A stretch of 64,000 nt of DNA, taken from Monodelphis domestica (Eukaryota; Chordata; Mammalia; Didelphimorphia; Didelphidae). Position numbers and translations under genes: made by a program. Below are positions 11,516-23,775 of the stretch, in pieces; the first letter of the stretch is position 1, and each line of letters begins with the position of its first letter. The notes beneath the pieces are model-generated. The model was not told where the DNA came from and made no database searches. It saw only the letters and a list, made by a program, of their open reading frames with translations. Location of the stretch: assembly GCF_027887165.1 (NCBI RefSeq), contig NC_077227.1, positions 535,729,793-535,793,792 of the forward strand. Direction: 5' to 3'.

Positions 11516-13504
11516 AAGATTATATGCTCTAATGTCAATTAAGGAAATTGCTCTATAGTTTTCTTTCTCTGTTTTGGCTCTCCTTGGTTTAGGTACAAGC
11601 GCCACATTTGTGTCATAAAAGGAATTTGGTAGGACTCCTCCTTTGCCAATTTTTCCAAATAATTTATATAATATTGGGATTAATTGTTCCTTAAAAGTTT
11701 GGTGGTAGGTACTTGTGAATCCATCTGGGGTTGGAGATATTTTTTCTTAGGAAGTTTATTGATGGCTTTTAATTTTTATTTTTATATAGTATTATTTAAG
11801 TATTCTATTTCCTCTTCTGTTTAGGAGAGCAATTTATATTTTTGTAAGCATCCATTTCACTTAGATTGTCAGACTTATTGCCAAATAATTGGGCAAAATA
11901 GTTCATAATAATTGCTTTAGTTTTAATTTTATCTAAATTGGTAATTTGATTTTCTCCATTCTTTTTTTAAATTAAATTGACCAATGGTATGTCTTATTTT
12001 TATGTTTGTTTTTATGTTTTATATTTTATGTCTTATGTTTTTATGTTGCATGTCTTATGTTTTATTATTTGTTTTTCATAAAACCATCTTTTTATTTATT
12101 TTCTGATAGTTTTTTTACTTTCAATTTTATTAATCTCTCCTGGATTATTCAAGAATTCCAATTTTGTGTTTGTGTGTGGAGGGATTAATTTGTTCTTTTT
12201 CTATTTTTTTTATTGTATGGGCATTCATTGATCTGTTCTTTCTCTATTTTATTGATTTAATAACTTAGAGATAAATATTTTCACCTAAATAGTGCTTTGT
12301 CTTCATCCCATAAATTTTGGAATTATCACCTTGTCATTTTCTTTAATGACATTGTTTCTATCATTTATTCTTAAGGATTAGTTTAATTTAGGATATTTAC
12401 TTTCCAATTAATTTTTAATCTTCACTCTTTATTGAATGAATTTTTATTTCATTATGGTTTGAAAAGGATGAATTTAATATTTCTGCTTTTCTGCATTTGG
12501 TTGTGAAATTTTTATACACTAATATGTGACCAGTTTTTATGAAGGCATCATATATCTCTGAGTAAAAGGTATATTCCTTTCTGTTCCCATCCACTTTTCT
12601 CTAGAAATCTATCATATCTAATTTTTATAAAATTCTATTCATCACCTTAACTTCTTTCTTATTTATTTTATTATTAGATTTATCTGCTTCTGAGAGGGGA
12701 AAGGGCCCCATCTAATACAATTTTACTGTCTATTTCCTTCTTTAACTCATTTAACTTTTCCTTAAAGAATTTGGATTCTATATAAAACATTTGGTTCATG
12801 GATGTTTAGTATTAATATTACTTCATTATCTATGGTACCTTTTAACAAAATGAAGTTTCTCTGCTTATCTCTTTGAATTAGGTCTTTTTTTTTTCTTTTT
12901 GCTTTGTCTGAGATCATGATGACTGTGCCTGTCTTACTTCAACTAAAGCATAATATATTCCGTTCCATCCCCTTATTTTACTTTTTCTATGTCTCTGTTT
13001 CAAGTATATTTTTGGTAAACAACATATTGCCAGATTCTAGTTTCTAATCCAGTCCGATGTCCACCTCTGTTTTATGGGTAAATCCATTCCCTTTCGCATT
13101 CACTACTAACTGTACTTTCTTCCTATTTTTTCCCTTTTATCCTTCTCTCTCTCTCTTATTATCCTGTACCTCTTCTAAAGTCTATTTTGCTTCTTTCTAC
13201 TGCCTTCTTTTTTCTTCCCCCCACCCCTTTCATACCCTTCTCATTTCTCTTATCCCCTTCCCTTTCTTCCCTCTTGGGATGAATGAATTTCTGTTAGCAA
13301 ATGAATGTGTATGTGTGTGTAAATATTTCCCTCTTTGAACCAACTTAGATGTGAGTGAGGCTCAAGCATTGCCTGCCCTTTCTCCAACATTTTCCTCTAC
13401 ACTATAAAAGTTTTCCCTTCTGTGCCTCTTTTATGTGAGATAATTTTACGCATTTATCCTCTCTCTTGTCCCTTTCCCCAGGACATCCCTCTTTCTGGCT
13501 TACT
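11516..13504 (-). mobile_element. L1 LINE, ORF2 endonuclease and early reverse transcriptase, antisense
   Basis: On the minus strand near 11530-11575 the translation reads [12 protein letters not shown], a diagnostic L1 reverse transcriptase word. Near 12900-13060 it reads VNAKGN, then DWIRN and ICCLPKIYLK, matching the L1 endonuclease region with many stops and frameshifts. The ORF2 order is endonuclease at high coordinates, consistent with an antisense copy whose 5' end is at 15612. Confidence 0.82.
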
Positions 13505-14110
13505 TTTAAAAAATTATTTTATTTAAAATACTTTTCCATAGTTCCATGATTCATGATTCCCCATTCCCTGCTCTTTCCTCCCCCCTCTCAAAGCTGACAA
13601 GCAGTTCCACTGGGTTATACATGTATCACAAACAGAGTGATCTTTTAACATCAAAACCCTAATCATATCCATATCAAACTAAGTGATCAATCATATATTT
13701 TTCTTCTGTATTTCTGTTCCCACAGTTCTTTCTCTGGATGTGGATAACATTCTTTCTCACAAATTCCTCTGGATTATCCTGGGTCGTCGCATTGCTGCTA
13801 TTAGAAAAATCTATTACATTCAATTGTGCCACAGTGTATCAGTCTCTGTGTACAATGTTCTCCTGGCTTTGCTCTTTTCACTCTGCATCAATTCTTGGAG
13901 GTCTTTCCAGTTCACATGGAATTCCTCCAATTCATTATTCCTTTCAGCACAATAGTATTCTATCCCCATCAGATACCACAATTTATTCAGCTATTCCCCA
14001 ATTGATGGGCACCCCCTCATTTTCCAATTTTTTGCCACCACAAAGAACGTAGCTATAAATATTTTTGTGCAAGACTTTTTCCTTATTATCTCTTTGGGCC
14101 TATTTTTTTT
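13505..14110 (-). mobile_element. L1 3' fragment inserted into the older L1, antisense
   Basis: Starts in the L1 3' UTR (TTTTCCATAGTTCCATGATT, AAGCTGACAAGCAGTTCCAC) and runs through GGATGTGGATAACATTC and CAATTGATGGGCACCCCCTC to about 14100. The host L1 continues on both sides. Its frames are better preserved than the host's, suggesting a younger insertion. Confidence 0.82.
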
Positions 14111-15612
14111 AAATTTTACATTATCCCAACATAACCTACTCACTCCTGCATTTCCTTTATATAGAGAATCCTTCTAACTGGCTTAATAATGATAAAGTTC
14201 CCATATAGAAATTGCATTTTAACCTTATTGAGTCCCTTATGATATCTTTTTCATGTTTACATTTTTTTCTTGAGTTTCATATTTGAATGCCATATTTTCT
14301 ATTCAGCTCTGGTTTTGTCATCTGGAATGCTTGAAAGTCCTCTATTTCATTAAATATATTTTCCCCCCTTGACATATTACACTGAGTGTGGTCAGCTCTT
14401 TTGCCTTTCAGAATATTATGTTCCAAGCTCTTCAATTCTTTAATGTAGAAGTTGCTAAATTTTGTATGGTACTCACTGTAACTCCACAATATTTGAATGA
14501 TTTCTTTTGTAAGATTTTGTACCTTTTTTCCCATTTGGCCAATTCTGCTTTCTTAAAAAAAGTTTTCATCAATTAATTTTTGTATCCTTTTTTCCTTTTG
14601 ACAAATTTTGAGGTTTTTTAGGGTTTATTTTATTCAGTATTTTTATGTCTCTTTTACCAATCTGTAAATTGTCTTTTCATAATTTTCTTCCCTTGCTTTC
14701 ATTTCTCTGCCTACTTTTTCCTCAACCATTCTCACTTTATTTTTAAATTCATTTTAGCTTTTCCAGGAATTCTTGTTGAACTTGTGTCCAGTTCACATTT
14801 TTTTCTTTGAGGCTTTTTTAATTTTTGTTTTTGTTTTTTACATCATTATCTTTTCTGAATTTATATCTAGATCTTCCCTGTCACTATAGAAGCTTTTTAT
14901 AGTCAGGTTCTTTTTTAGTTGTTTGCTCTTTTTTCCCACCCCATTTCTTGGTTTGGAACATTATGTTAATATTGGACTCTGTTTTCAGTGGAAGTGGGAG
15001 AGGGCCACTATCTCAAGATTCAAGTTGTTTCACACTATTACTTTTAGAGCTAATTCTGGGATTATGGTATGATCTGGTGAAAGGTGTAGTCTGCTCTTCC
15101 TTGCTTTATACCCTGGTTTTTACTCAGGGCACCTCCTCCCTTGGGATGGGAAGTGATACTGCCCCTCAAGACTTCCACTCCCTCTTAATCAAAAGTATTC
15201 CTCTTGGCCCTTCCACTATGACCCAGAAGTGAGTATAGGCAGTGGAGTTGACAGACCCAGAATCTGGGTCTAGTGCTAGCCCAGATATGCCCTGTAATAT
15301 CTTTCTGATCAGTTGCCAAGTCCCTTTTCTATCTTTGGCTTGATAGCTCCCCAAATTACAACTGTTTTGTCACCACTACGTAGTCTTACTACTGATGTTC
15401 ATTCATGTGGGCTCCAGGCCAGCCTCCTCCCCCATGTCACAGATCTCTTTCCAATCTCCCATGTTTTCTTGGGATAGAAGAATATCTCACTCTAACCTTT
15501 TGTTGGCTCTGCCACTCCAGAATTCAATTTGAGGTGTTATTTTAAAGTTGTTCAAAGGGGAACGTTGGGAGAGCTTAGTTGAGTGCTTTCTCTATTCTGC
15601 TATCCTGGCTCT
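14111..15612 (-). mobile_element. L1 LINE 5' region (5' UTR/ORF1 side), antisense
   Basis: The right end (reverse complement of GCTATCCTGGCTCTG at about 15600-15614) corresponds to the start of the L1 5' UTR, with AGAATAGAGAAAGCACTCAA immediately inside. The rest (CAGCTCTGGTTTTGTCATCT, CTTCAATTCTTTAATGTAGA) matches the antisense leader region. The copy thus reaches its 5' end, unusual for L1, but it is broken by insertions and stops. Confidence 0.75.
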
Positions 15613-17344
15613 GTATCCCAGGTGCATTCATCATTTCCATTTTATAGATAAAGAAACTATGGCTGATAGAGGATAAGTGACTTGACCAGAGTCACACAGT
15701 GTTTTAAAATTAAAATTAGTGCTTAAAATTTAAAATGTTTTAAAATTTAAAATTAAAATCTTGAGATTTTTTTATAACCATGACAGTCTCCTGTTACGGA
15801 AGGTTGTAGTGTATAGAATCTATTCATGGAAAAATATAGGCAATTTTTAATAGAACCTATTCATGAAATAGGTACAAGCAATAGTTTTTATAGAATGTAT
15901 TCATGTAAAAAACACAGGCACTCTTTTTTAGACTTACTATAACTGTATATCCAAAAATGTTTTCTTTCCAAAAGTTAGCTTGTTTTTTTTTCTCCCAGCA
16001 CTTATATATTTCAAAAATCACCTGTGTGCCCTGAACCCTGACATTCAAAATGACTAGTTTTGACTATGTGACATGTGACTAAATGACATGTGGCCGCTAA
16101 AGTCAGAGTATTAATTTCTTACCTTCAGAAAGGCACCTTGGAGCACATCTTTTCAGCTAACAGACCCATGTCTCTGTGCTTCCCAATGTAGCAGCACCTT
16201 TATGTGAGTTATACTCTATAATTAGTGTGGGTGTCTGGGTGATACATCAGATCTCAGGAACTGTCTTTTTAAAAATTTATTTATATTCCAAAAATCTAGC
16301 ATAGTACCTTGCACATAATAGATGCACTTAATAACTTTATTGAATTGAATCATATTTTACAGAAAAAAATAAGAACACTTACCGTGAGTTCCTTCTTTTC
16401 CCTTCTTTCTCAGCTCCACACTATCCCACAGATACCTTCTGCTAATATCTCCTTCAACCTATCTCACATGATAAAGTGTTCCTACTCCTTACCAAGAATA
16501 ACTCCCTTTACTTGTTCAATTGGTCCCATTCCATCCTGTCTCCTCTAACAGTCTGACCCCTCTGACATCCCCACTCTTGTCACTTATTTGTAATCTCTCC
16601 CTGATTGCTAGCTCACTCCCTATAGCCTATGAAAGGCCTCCCTCCTCTCTTTTCAAAGACAACATCTCCTGCCAACCTGAGCCCTGAGTGTACGATGGAG
16701 GGCTGGATAGGTGTTAAATCCATGGGTAATAACCATTAGCATCAAGAGGTACTCTTCAAAGAACTAAAAAATTATCCTATAGGGACCTATGAGTCTCTCT
16801 ATACAGCAGGAAATAGTGAACAACTTTCATATATCAAGGATTTATTTGCTAGACAAAGTGATAGAGTAGATATAGCTATGTAAGACATATATGTAAGGAT
16901 TCATACATATATGTGTGCATATATGTAATATATTTGTGATATATCATCTATGTATAGGTATGTAACAATATGTATTAAAGTCTATATATAGCATGGATAA
17001 ATAGATATGTGCTATGTATATATGTTAAACAAGCAATTGTTGATAAAGAAGAAATTAAGTAGCATCAGATTGATATCCTTACTCCAAATAATATTCTTAA
17101 AAGGCCTGGTTTAAGGAGAAATTTCAAGGAATGGTTAAAATGCTGTTATGTGACTGTTGATGGATTTCCTGATGTAAATGTAATGCTTTATAAAACTTAA
17201 GAAAAATAAATATACTTTTTTTTTACCAGACCTTTGATTTTGTTTAAAATGTTTCCAGTCAGGAACTCCCTTTCTAATCAATGAGCCCAGCATCATTTCT
17301 ACAAATGATAGATTTAGGGAGTTATCTGGCCTATTACTTAAGTC
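15613..17344. other. Gene-free AT-rich stretch with small repeat scraps
   Basis: A MIR scrap (15625-15695, GAGTCACACAGTG), TTTTAAAATTTAAAA palindromic runs (15700-15765), an L2/MIR-like end at about 16280-16350 and AT-rich TATATG runs at 16870-17000. No coding frame is convincing. Confidence 0.6.
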
Positions 17345-17480
17345 TATTGAGTTGGTTGATAAGTCAAAAAGCATTTATTAAAAACTTACTCTGTTCCAAG
17401 TGCTCTGGAAATACAAATTTAAGCAAGAAGAAAGACATGCCCTCGAGGAGCTTACATTCAAATAGCAGAAGTGAAATGAA
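17345..17480 (-). mobile_element. L2 LINE 3' end remnant, antisense
   Basis: GCATTTATTAAAAACTTACT, CCAAGTGCTCTGGAAATAC and CTCGAGGAGCTTACATTC follow the reverse complement of the L2 3' end. Confidence 0.72.
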
Positions 17481-18358
17481 TGGAAGCTGAAAAGTGGTGA
17501 GTAGTGGTGGGAAGTGTGACAGAGGCTGGCACTAAAGAAGAGTTTTCTCCTCATGGGGGAGGGGCCCCAGGAGATTGGAATCTTGAGGAGCAGAAGATTC
17601 TGGCTGGAAGAACAGTTGCTCTCTCAGTCTGGAGAAGCAGAAGAGAGAAGGTTGAGTAAGACTTTCTCCTGAGGGTTACCCACTTTTTTCTGCTTGTGAC
17701 TGGAAATCCTTCCCCCCAACACTTCCCAATTGAAGGGGCTCAGAGAAGAGAAACCTAAGAAAAGACATTTTGAATCTCTGTCAGACTTTACCTCAGCTCC
17801 TGTTGCACTGGGTCTGAACTGTGGCCAAGGGGCCAAACCCAGGGTCAGCCAACCTATCTCTCAGGGGGCTTAGGCTGCCAAAGCCTGAGTTCCCCACCAA
17901 ATTCTAAGAGGGAGGAAAAGGGTTTTAAATAGAGACAGGGACCCCTTTCCCCCCCCCACTTTCCTTTCCCATTCTTTTCCCTGCCAGTTATTCCTTTGTA
18001 TTACCCTGACTGAATTAATTGACATTAAAGTAGTTATCTTTTCCCCAAGCTGTGAATCAAGAGTGAGTGAATAGATCAAAGGGAGAGACATCTTCCTAAG
18101 AAGAAGAGGGACAAGAGCAAATCTGGGAGAGCAGCCATAGTTAAGGAGGGAAAGCAGAAGGGGGGAAATCTTCAAATCCCCTGTCCTCTCTCTGAGCCAA
18201 CCCTAAACATCAGCTGTCCTCTCCTAGATCCTGGTCCCTTTATGATCCCCAAATCTTTTTCTCCATTATTTGACAGGGTGCCTATGTGCCACATGGTAGG
18301 CGCTTAATAGATGTTTATTAACAGATTTGGTTGGAGTTCTAGAAAAGAAGGGTTCTTG
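17481..18358. other. Gene-free stretch with an L2/MIR end at 18270-18335
   Basis: 17481-18200 shows no recognisable repeat or gene; two minus-strand open frames there lack any domain. GTGCCACATGGTAGGCGCTT at about 18278 is an L2/MIR-type sense end. Confidence 0.55.
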
Positions 18359-18478
18359 ATGGGCAGCTAGGTACGTACTTCTAAGCTATGTGAGCTTAGG
18401 TAAGTCTCTTAACCCCAATTACCTAGCCCTTGCCAATCTTCTTAGAATTGATCCTGGGTCAGAAGGTAAAGGTTTAAA
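18359..18478 (+). mobile_element. SINE (type A), shortened
   Basis: GGGCAGCTAGGTACGTACTT joins directly to AAGCTATGTGAGCTTAGG, so the region between head and core is deleted. It ends with TCAGAAGGTAAAGGTTT. Confidence 0.8.
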
Positions 18479-19979
18479 AAAAAAGATGATGAAGGGTTCT
18501 TGTCAGAGGAGCTGCTTCTCTGGGATGGTTTGAGGTGAAGATACATGGGCAAGAAAGTCACTTAGCTTCTCAAAAACCCAAGAAACGCTCTAAGTCTTTA
18601 AGTTACCACGAAGGTATCAATTAGCCCCAGGAGGGAGAATTTCCTCATTGGGGGTTCCTACACCAATGAAATCACAGTTTTGATTTTTTCAAAATTGCCT
18701 CTAAATTTTACATTCACATGACATGCTTAGACTTACAAAGTCTATCACAACTGCACAGTCATGTTGGTAGATTATTATTAATGCAATTTTACAGAGGTGG
18801 AAGCTAAGAATCAGAGAAGAGAATTGACTGGGTTGTAGTTAGTGTCAGGGATAATATTCTTTTTAAAATATGCTCTCAGAATAGGAGGCAGAAAGGATAA
18901 CAAAACCAACAGTATTTCCAGTAGGAAGCCTGGCACTCCCACTGATTGATACCAAAAAGCATCAGAATCTTTTAGTGTTAGAGTATCAAAGAAGAGATTA
19001 AAAAATTGAGGCACAGTGTAGGGAGGGCTTCAAACCTAATTCCTCACATACTCTACCAGAAAATGAATTCCCAGCTTCTAATGTCTGCAAATCTATGGAA
19101 TGGTTCCTATGAGCAGGAATGGTAAGACTTTCTCTTCTTGTCTTTCAGAAAAGCCTCTTGGAGTCTCCCTCCCATCCCCCTAAAAAAGGTACCATTCAAG
19201 ATTGAGGAGAGCAGGTGTTGCCATGGTTTTACAGTCCAGCATCCTCCTCACAGAGCTACTTTCCCAGGTCATTGATTTCATCTGGCATAGATAAGTTGCA
19301 TTGTGAATGTGGCCTCAGGCCCAAGGATGCCTGGATGCTGAATGTCACAAACAGAAATGCTGCACAGGTCTGACTTTTTCTCTCCCGACTTTGGGGTTCT
19401 TTATGCTTTCTTTCCTCCAGATCTGTCACAAATATATTTTTCTTTGTTTTCCCAGATCCATTGGATGATCTGAGGGCCTTTTGCATACCCTCAGACTCAT
19501 AAACCTTCAGAGCTAGAAAGGAATTTAGGCATAATTAAATTATATAATATATAATAAATTATAAGTTATATTATTGAGGGAAACTGAGACATACCTATGT
19601 GATCATGAGCAAGTCCTTTTACCACTCATAGGCTTAGTTTCCCCACTAAAAAATGAACAAGTTGAATTAGATGGTCTCTAAAATTCCTTGCAACTCTAAG
19701 GCTATGAGTGGATACATGAATGAATAAGAATTTTTCAAGTACTTATTAGGGCCAAGCACCTTGCTTAGGACTAGGGATAAAAGGGCAAAGGCATGACCTC
19801 AAAGAGTTTATATTCACATTTTCTCCTATGTAGAGGCAATATCACTTTTAGGGGAACGTAACCAAGGAAAGGGTACTTTGGTCTAGAGATTAACTGGATT
19901 GTGAGTGGAGTAGAATGCCCCATCCTATATGGAAACAATGGTCTAGTTGATATGTTGGTTCAAGAATTGAAGATAACTT
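18479..19979. other. Gene-free stretch with old MIR and L2 remnants
   Basis: A sense MIR-like remnant at about 19575-19705 (GTGATCATGAGCAAGTCC) and an antisense L2 3' scrap at about 19720-19830 (AAGTACTTATTAGGGCCAAG). 18479-19500 contains nothing I can name. Confidence 0.55.
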
Positions 19980-20222
19980 AGTAACCAGGGAGGCTGAGGC
20001 TGGTGGATTTTTTGAGCCTTAGAGTTCTGAATTTCAGTGCTCTAAGCTTATTAAGTGTTTGCACCAAATATGGCATCAATATGGTGATGAAGAGTGTAGG
20101 ATAGAAACCATGAAGCAGGTTGCTGAAGGAGGGACAAACCATCCTGGGTCTGAAACAGTGCTGGTCGAAGCTTCTGTGCTGACAGGCAGTGGACCACTTT
20201 TAGCCTGTCAAGATAGTCATAA
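19980..20222 (+). pseudogene. RN7SL: 7SL (signal recognition particle) RNA pseudogene
   Basis: Words of 7SL RNA occur in the correct order: GGGAGGCTGAGGCTGGTGGA, GAGTTCTGAATTTCAGTGC (7SL: GAGTTCTGGGCTGTAGTGC), GGCATCAATATGGTGA, AGGTTGCTGAAGGAGGG, GGGTCTGAAACAGTGCTGGT and TGTGCTGACAGGCAGTGGAC. The Alu-like 5' domain is truncated or too diverged before about 19980, and the 3' end is lost after about 20222, where an L1 follows. Scattered substitutions and the missing ends make it a pseudogene, not a working SRP RNA gene. 7SL copies are usually L1-mobilised. Confidence 0.85.
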
Positions 20223-20232
20223 TAATTTTTTT

Positions 20233-20660
20233 TATTTTTATTTTTAAATTTTTCCATAGTTACATGATTCTTGTTGTCTCCCTCCCCAGAGCTGACAAGC
20301 AATTTCCTTCCCGAGTTGACAAGCAATTTCACTGATATATACACACATATACATGTATATATATATCACTCATACACTATTTCCATATGATTCATTTTTA
20401 TAATAGTGTGATCTTTTAAAACCAAAACCCCAGAGCATATACCCATATAAACAAGTGATAAATCATATGTTTTCTTCTGGATTTCTACTCCCACAGTTCT
20501 TCCTCTAGATGTGGATAGCATTCTTTCTCATAAGTCCCTCAGGATTGTCCTGGATCACTACATTGCTATTAGTCGCAAAATCAATTACATTTGCTCATCC
20601 CACAATGTTTCAGTTACTGGGTATAATGTTCTCCTGGTTCTGCTTATTTCACTCAGCATC
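20233..20660 (-). mobile_element. L1 3' fragment, antisense, with target-site duplication
   Basis: Antisense L1 3' UTR landmarks (TTTCCATAGTTACATGATTC, CAGAGCTGACAAGCAATTTC, GATGTGGATAGCATTCTTTC) end at CACTCAGCATC. AGTCATAATAATTTTTTT just before (20215-20232) and AGTCATGATAATCTTTTTTT just after (20661-20680) form a duplication. An imperfect tandem of TGACAAGCAATTTC occurs at 20294-20330. Confidence 0.88.
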
Positions 20661-20680
20661 AGTCATGATAATCTTTTTTT

Positions 20681-21270
20681 AAAAATGAGGATAGCAAAAT
20701 ATTACACACTATTATTATCATGTAAATTGTTGCACTGGTTCTGATTATTCATTGTTATTAGTTTATAAAAGTCCTCAAATTTGTTTAATTTTATTATGTT
20801 AGTTATAGTAAAAATTTTTCTTCGACTTGCATTGATTTCACTCTGCACAAGTCCTTATGTCTTCACTTGTCTTTTTTATCTCATCTATTTTCTCATTTCT
20901 TACAGCACAAAATTGCTCCATCACATTAATATAACACAGCTTAATAATTCAACCACTCATCAATTGTTGGACATCCTCTTAGTATCCAATTTTTGCCACC
21001 ACAAAAAAAATGTCATAATAAATATTTTTGTACAAAACAAGACATTTTATTATTTCTTTAATCTTTGAGTATCAGCCTAAGAGTGGTAGAGTTGGGTCAA
21101 ATATGTATTATTTAATAACTTTTGTGTATAATTCAATACTGTCTTCATAATAGTTGTACCCATTCCCAGGTCCAACCAACAATGTATCAGTATGCCTTTT
21201 TTGTCATCTTTGCCCTCTGGTGAGTGTAAGAACAATGACTATTCATATTTCCAAAGAACCAATATTGAAA
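20681..21270 (-). mobile_element. Second, older L1 3' region, antisense
   Basis: Landmarks recur in the same order as in the copies at 7195 and 13505 (AGCACAAAATTGCTCCATCA, CATCAATTGTTGGACATCC, TTTTTGCCACCACAAAAAAA), much more diverged. Confidence 0.72.
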
Positions 21271-21692
21271 CATGTTCTCCATCATAGAAAAAATGGATTT
21301 AGGGTTTAGAAATAAATATATGATAGATAGGTAGATAGATATGGATATAGATAAATGTGTATATAGGCAAAATTTTCAAGAAAGTGACCAGAAAGGAGGG
21401 ATCTGATGCAAGTCCATAAAAAATAAAAGGTTTTTCCATTTGAATGTGCAGATGGAAAAAAAATGCATCAGTGCTGTCTCAGTGTTTGGGAGGATTGGGA
21501 TGAGGTCCATGTTTTCCTTTTCTGTTCTGTAGTCAGAACTTAGGAATCATTTTCTCAGTGTGTCTCTTATTCACTAGCCCACAAATGTTGAAGTCAGTAC
21601 TAAAAAGAATCCTTGAATCTTAGAATTCCTGAAGCTTGAAAGATTCCTCGAATCCTAGATGATTAGCATCCTGAAACCCTAGAGTCATAGAC
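21271..21692. other. Spacer, nothing recognised
   Basis: Contains a short GATAGATAGGTAGATAGATA run near 21323. No gene or repeat family assigned. Confidence 0.5.
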
Positions 21693-21887
21693 CTGTGGTG
21701 GCAAACCTATGGCACGTATGCCAGAGAGAAAACTCAGAGTCCTCTCTTTGGGCATGTATGTCATTGCCCCAGTGCAGAGTTCACCAGAGTTCATTACTAG
21801 AAAGCCAGAGGGCCAGGCTATTCCCCTCCCCCTCTCCACGTGTGCCCGAGGACATCACCCATTCCTATAAAAGATTTGTTGTCACTG
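21693..21887. mobile_element. Non-autonomous hAT-type DNA transposon
   Basis: The left end CTGTGGTGGCAAACC is the inverted match of the right end GATTTGTTGTCACTG. The interior (CTATGGCACGTATGCCAGAG, TTACTAGAAAGCCAGAGGG) matches a family I remember as abundant in opossum. Flanking 8-mers TCATAGAC and TTGTAGAC differ by two transitions, giving the 8-bp duplication hAT elements make. Confidence 0.82.
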
Positions 21888-21999
21888 TTGTAGACAGTGC
21901 CTTAGGCTCACATAAATTTAGAATCTTAAAATAATATGTAAGAAAGGTTTGAGCATGTACTGGTTTCTTGGGATTTATACTTCATGGGGGTAGGTATTC

Positions 22000-23042
22000 C
22001 CCTTTGGCCCCTTAAAGAGTTATTTCAGACTATTGTATCTTTGAGTTGGAAGATAGAGCTACGTCATTTATTAAAGGTCTTGAGCAACAATATTTGGAAT
22101 GGGGTAATTAACTCCCCAATCCTACTGTAAACCTTCAAATTTCCCAGACCCTACTTTATAAGATTGGATTAAGACCATTCCCCATTTGGGCAGTGAACTC
22201 TACTTAAAGCAGGAATGTGAGAATTCTACTTTACCTACTTGGGTCTGCCCTAGGGGAAGATAAAGTTGTAAACTCTTTTCTGAACAATGAAAAGTACTTA
22301 AACCCATACTTTTCTTAAGCTAAGTACCTATAAAGGTCAAGCAACTTGTGAATTTACAAGGAACAAAGAACTGGAAAACTTACTCAGCGCTTTCCTGGTG
22401 TGAATTACACAAAAATACACACCGTCTTAGGTGTGGACTAAGAATGGGTGGTCCTTTAGAAACATCTACAGTGATTGGTAGATGTAAGGACTTAGGGGAG
22501 GTGACAGAGGAAATTTTGCCCTTAAAAATAAGAGCTCAGGGAAGAGCTGAGAAGTCATTCTGAAACATTCAGATTGGAGAGACTCATTCTGAGGAGACTG
22601 ATTCTGAAACATTCAGATGGAGGAGGGAGCTGGTGAAAGCAGCTGAGATGCTGCTGGCTTGGTGTCATTAGAAATCCTTACTTAGACAGATCTTATGGTG
22701 AGTTATAAAAAACTGACTGATTTCTCTTTTAAGACTCAGGTCTAGACCATATTGGCTTTGAGGCCCTTCATACTTATTCCTTTTTTACTCTCTCTCTCTT
22801 TCTTTGATTACTCATTGTATTGTTAATTAAAATCTTTATAAAACCCAATTGACTTGGGTATTTGAATAATTGGGAATATTTCCCTGGCGACCACCTTATA
22901 TTTGATTTTTAAACCCAAGACACTGTAGTGAAACATATTTCTGCGGTCAAACTTACTCACCCTCTCTTATATCTATCACAATTTATATCTTCCACTATTT
23001 TAATCACTACAGTTTAAGACCTTAACCATTTTAAATCTCACA
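22000..23042 (+). mobile_element. LTR-like element (endogenous retrovirus LTR candidate), sense
   Basis: Its last ~375 bp (22666-23042) match 8448-8822 in inverted orientation almost base for base; the upstream part differs from that copy. It ends in CTCACA like the other. No retroviral coding frame lies next to it. The left boundary is a guess. Confidence 0.5.
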
Positions 23043-23775
23043 CTACCTATCATTTAAAGAACTGACCCACAAAGAATCAGTGGCACAGAAACAAGAGAAA
23101 AAAAGAAGAAAGAAAAAACAGAACTGAGATGCAGCAGGGGGTTGGGGGGACCCAGGAAATTAATTAGCCCTAAAGCTTTCTCAGAGCAGAAGATAGTTTG
23201 AAGTCACCCGTTGTACCCACCTCTTCTAGGACTTAAGGAAGTTCCAAAAGAAAGGTGTGCTCTTTTTCCAATTTTGTCTCCCAGTGGTTTACTTCAACAG
23301 ACACTGTTCTGATCACTTCTTTAAACATAAATTTCTAATAACCTGAATTTTGCCTCAACCATAAAAAGGCTAAGGAATTGCTAAAGATACACATAAATTT
23401 AAATTAAAGTCAAAAGACAACTTCTATCCAAATGTTAGGAATTTTTCTAACTGGGGGCTTTTAGTAATTGTAATTGTATTCCTGACTTTTTCTTTCACTT
23501 AATACAAACTTCATAAAGCAGCATATGTAGGAATCATATGAACCTTGAGACAATTATATTGCCCCTAAGGGGGGAAATGAACTGATTATTATGAGTGGTA
23601 GCTGATTACTGTTAAATATACAGTGGGTAGAGAGGAAAGGATGCTCACTGGACATCACTGGTCACCTACATCCTCCACAAGCATGGTGGCACCTATATAC
23701 AGTGGTGTTACAAATAGAATGTTATACCCAGAACCTCCTTAGCTCTCAATCCACTGAGCTATTTAGCTGCCCCGC
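23043..23775. other. Spacer with SINE scrap at its right end
   Basis: CTCTCAATCCACTGAGCTAT at about 23742-23761 is the tRNA-like head of an antisense type A SINE. The rest is unassigned. Confidence 0.5.
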
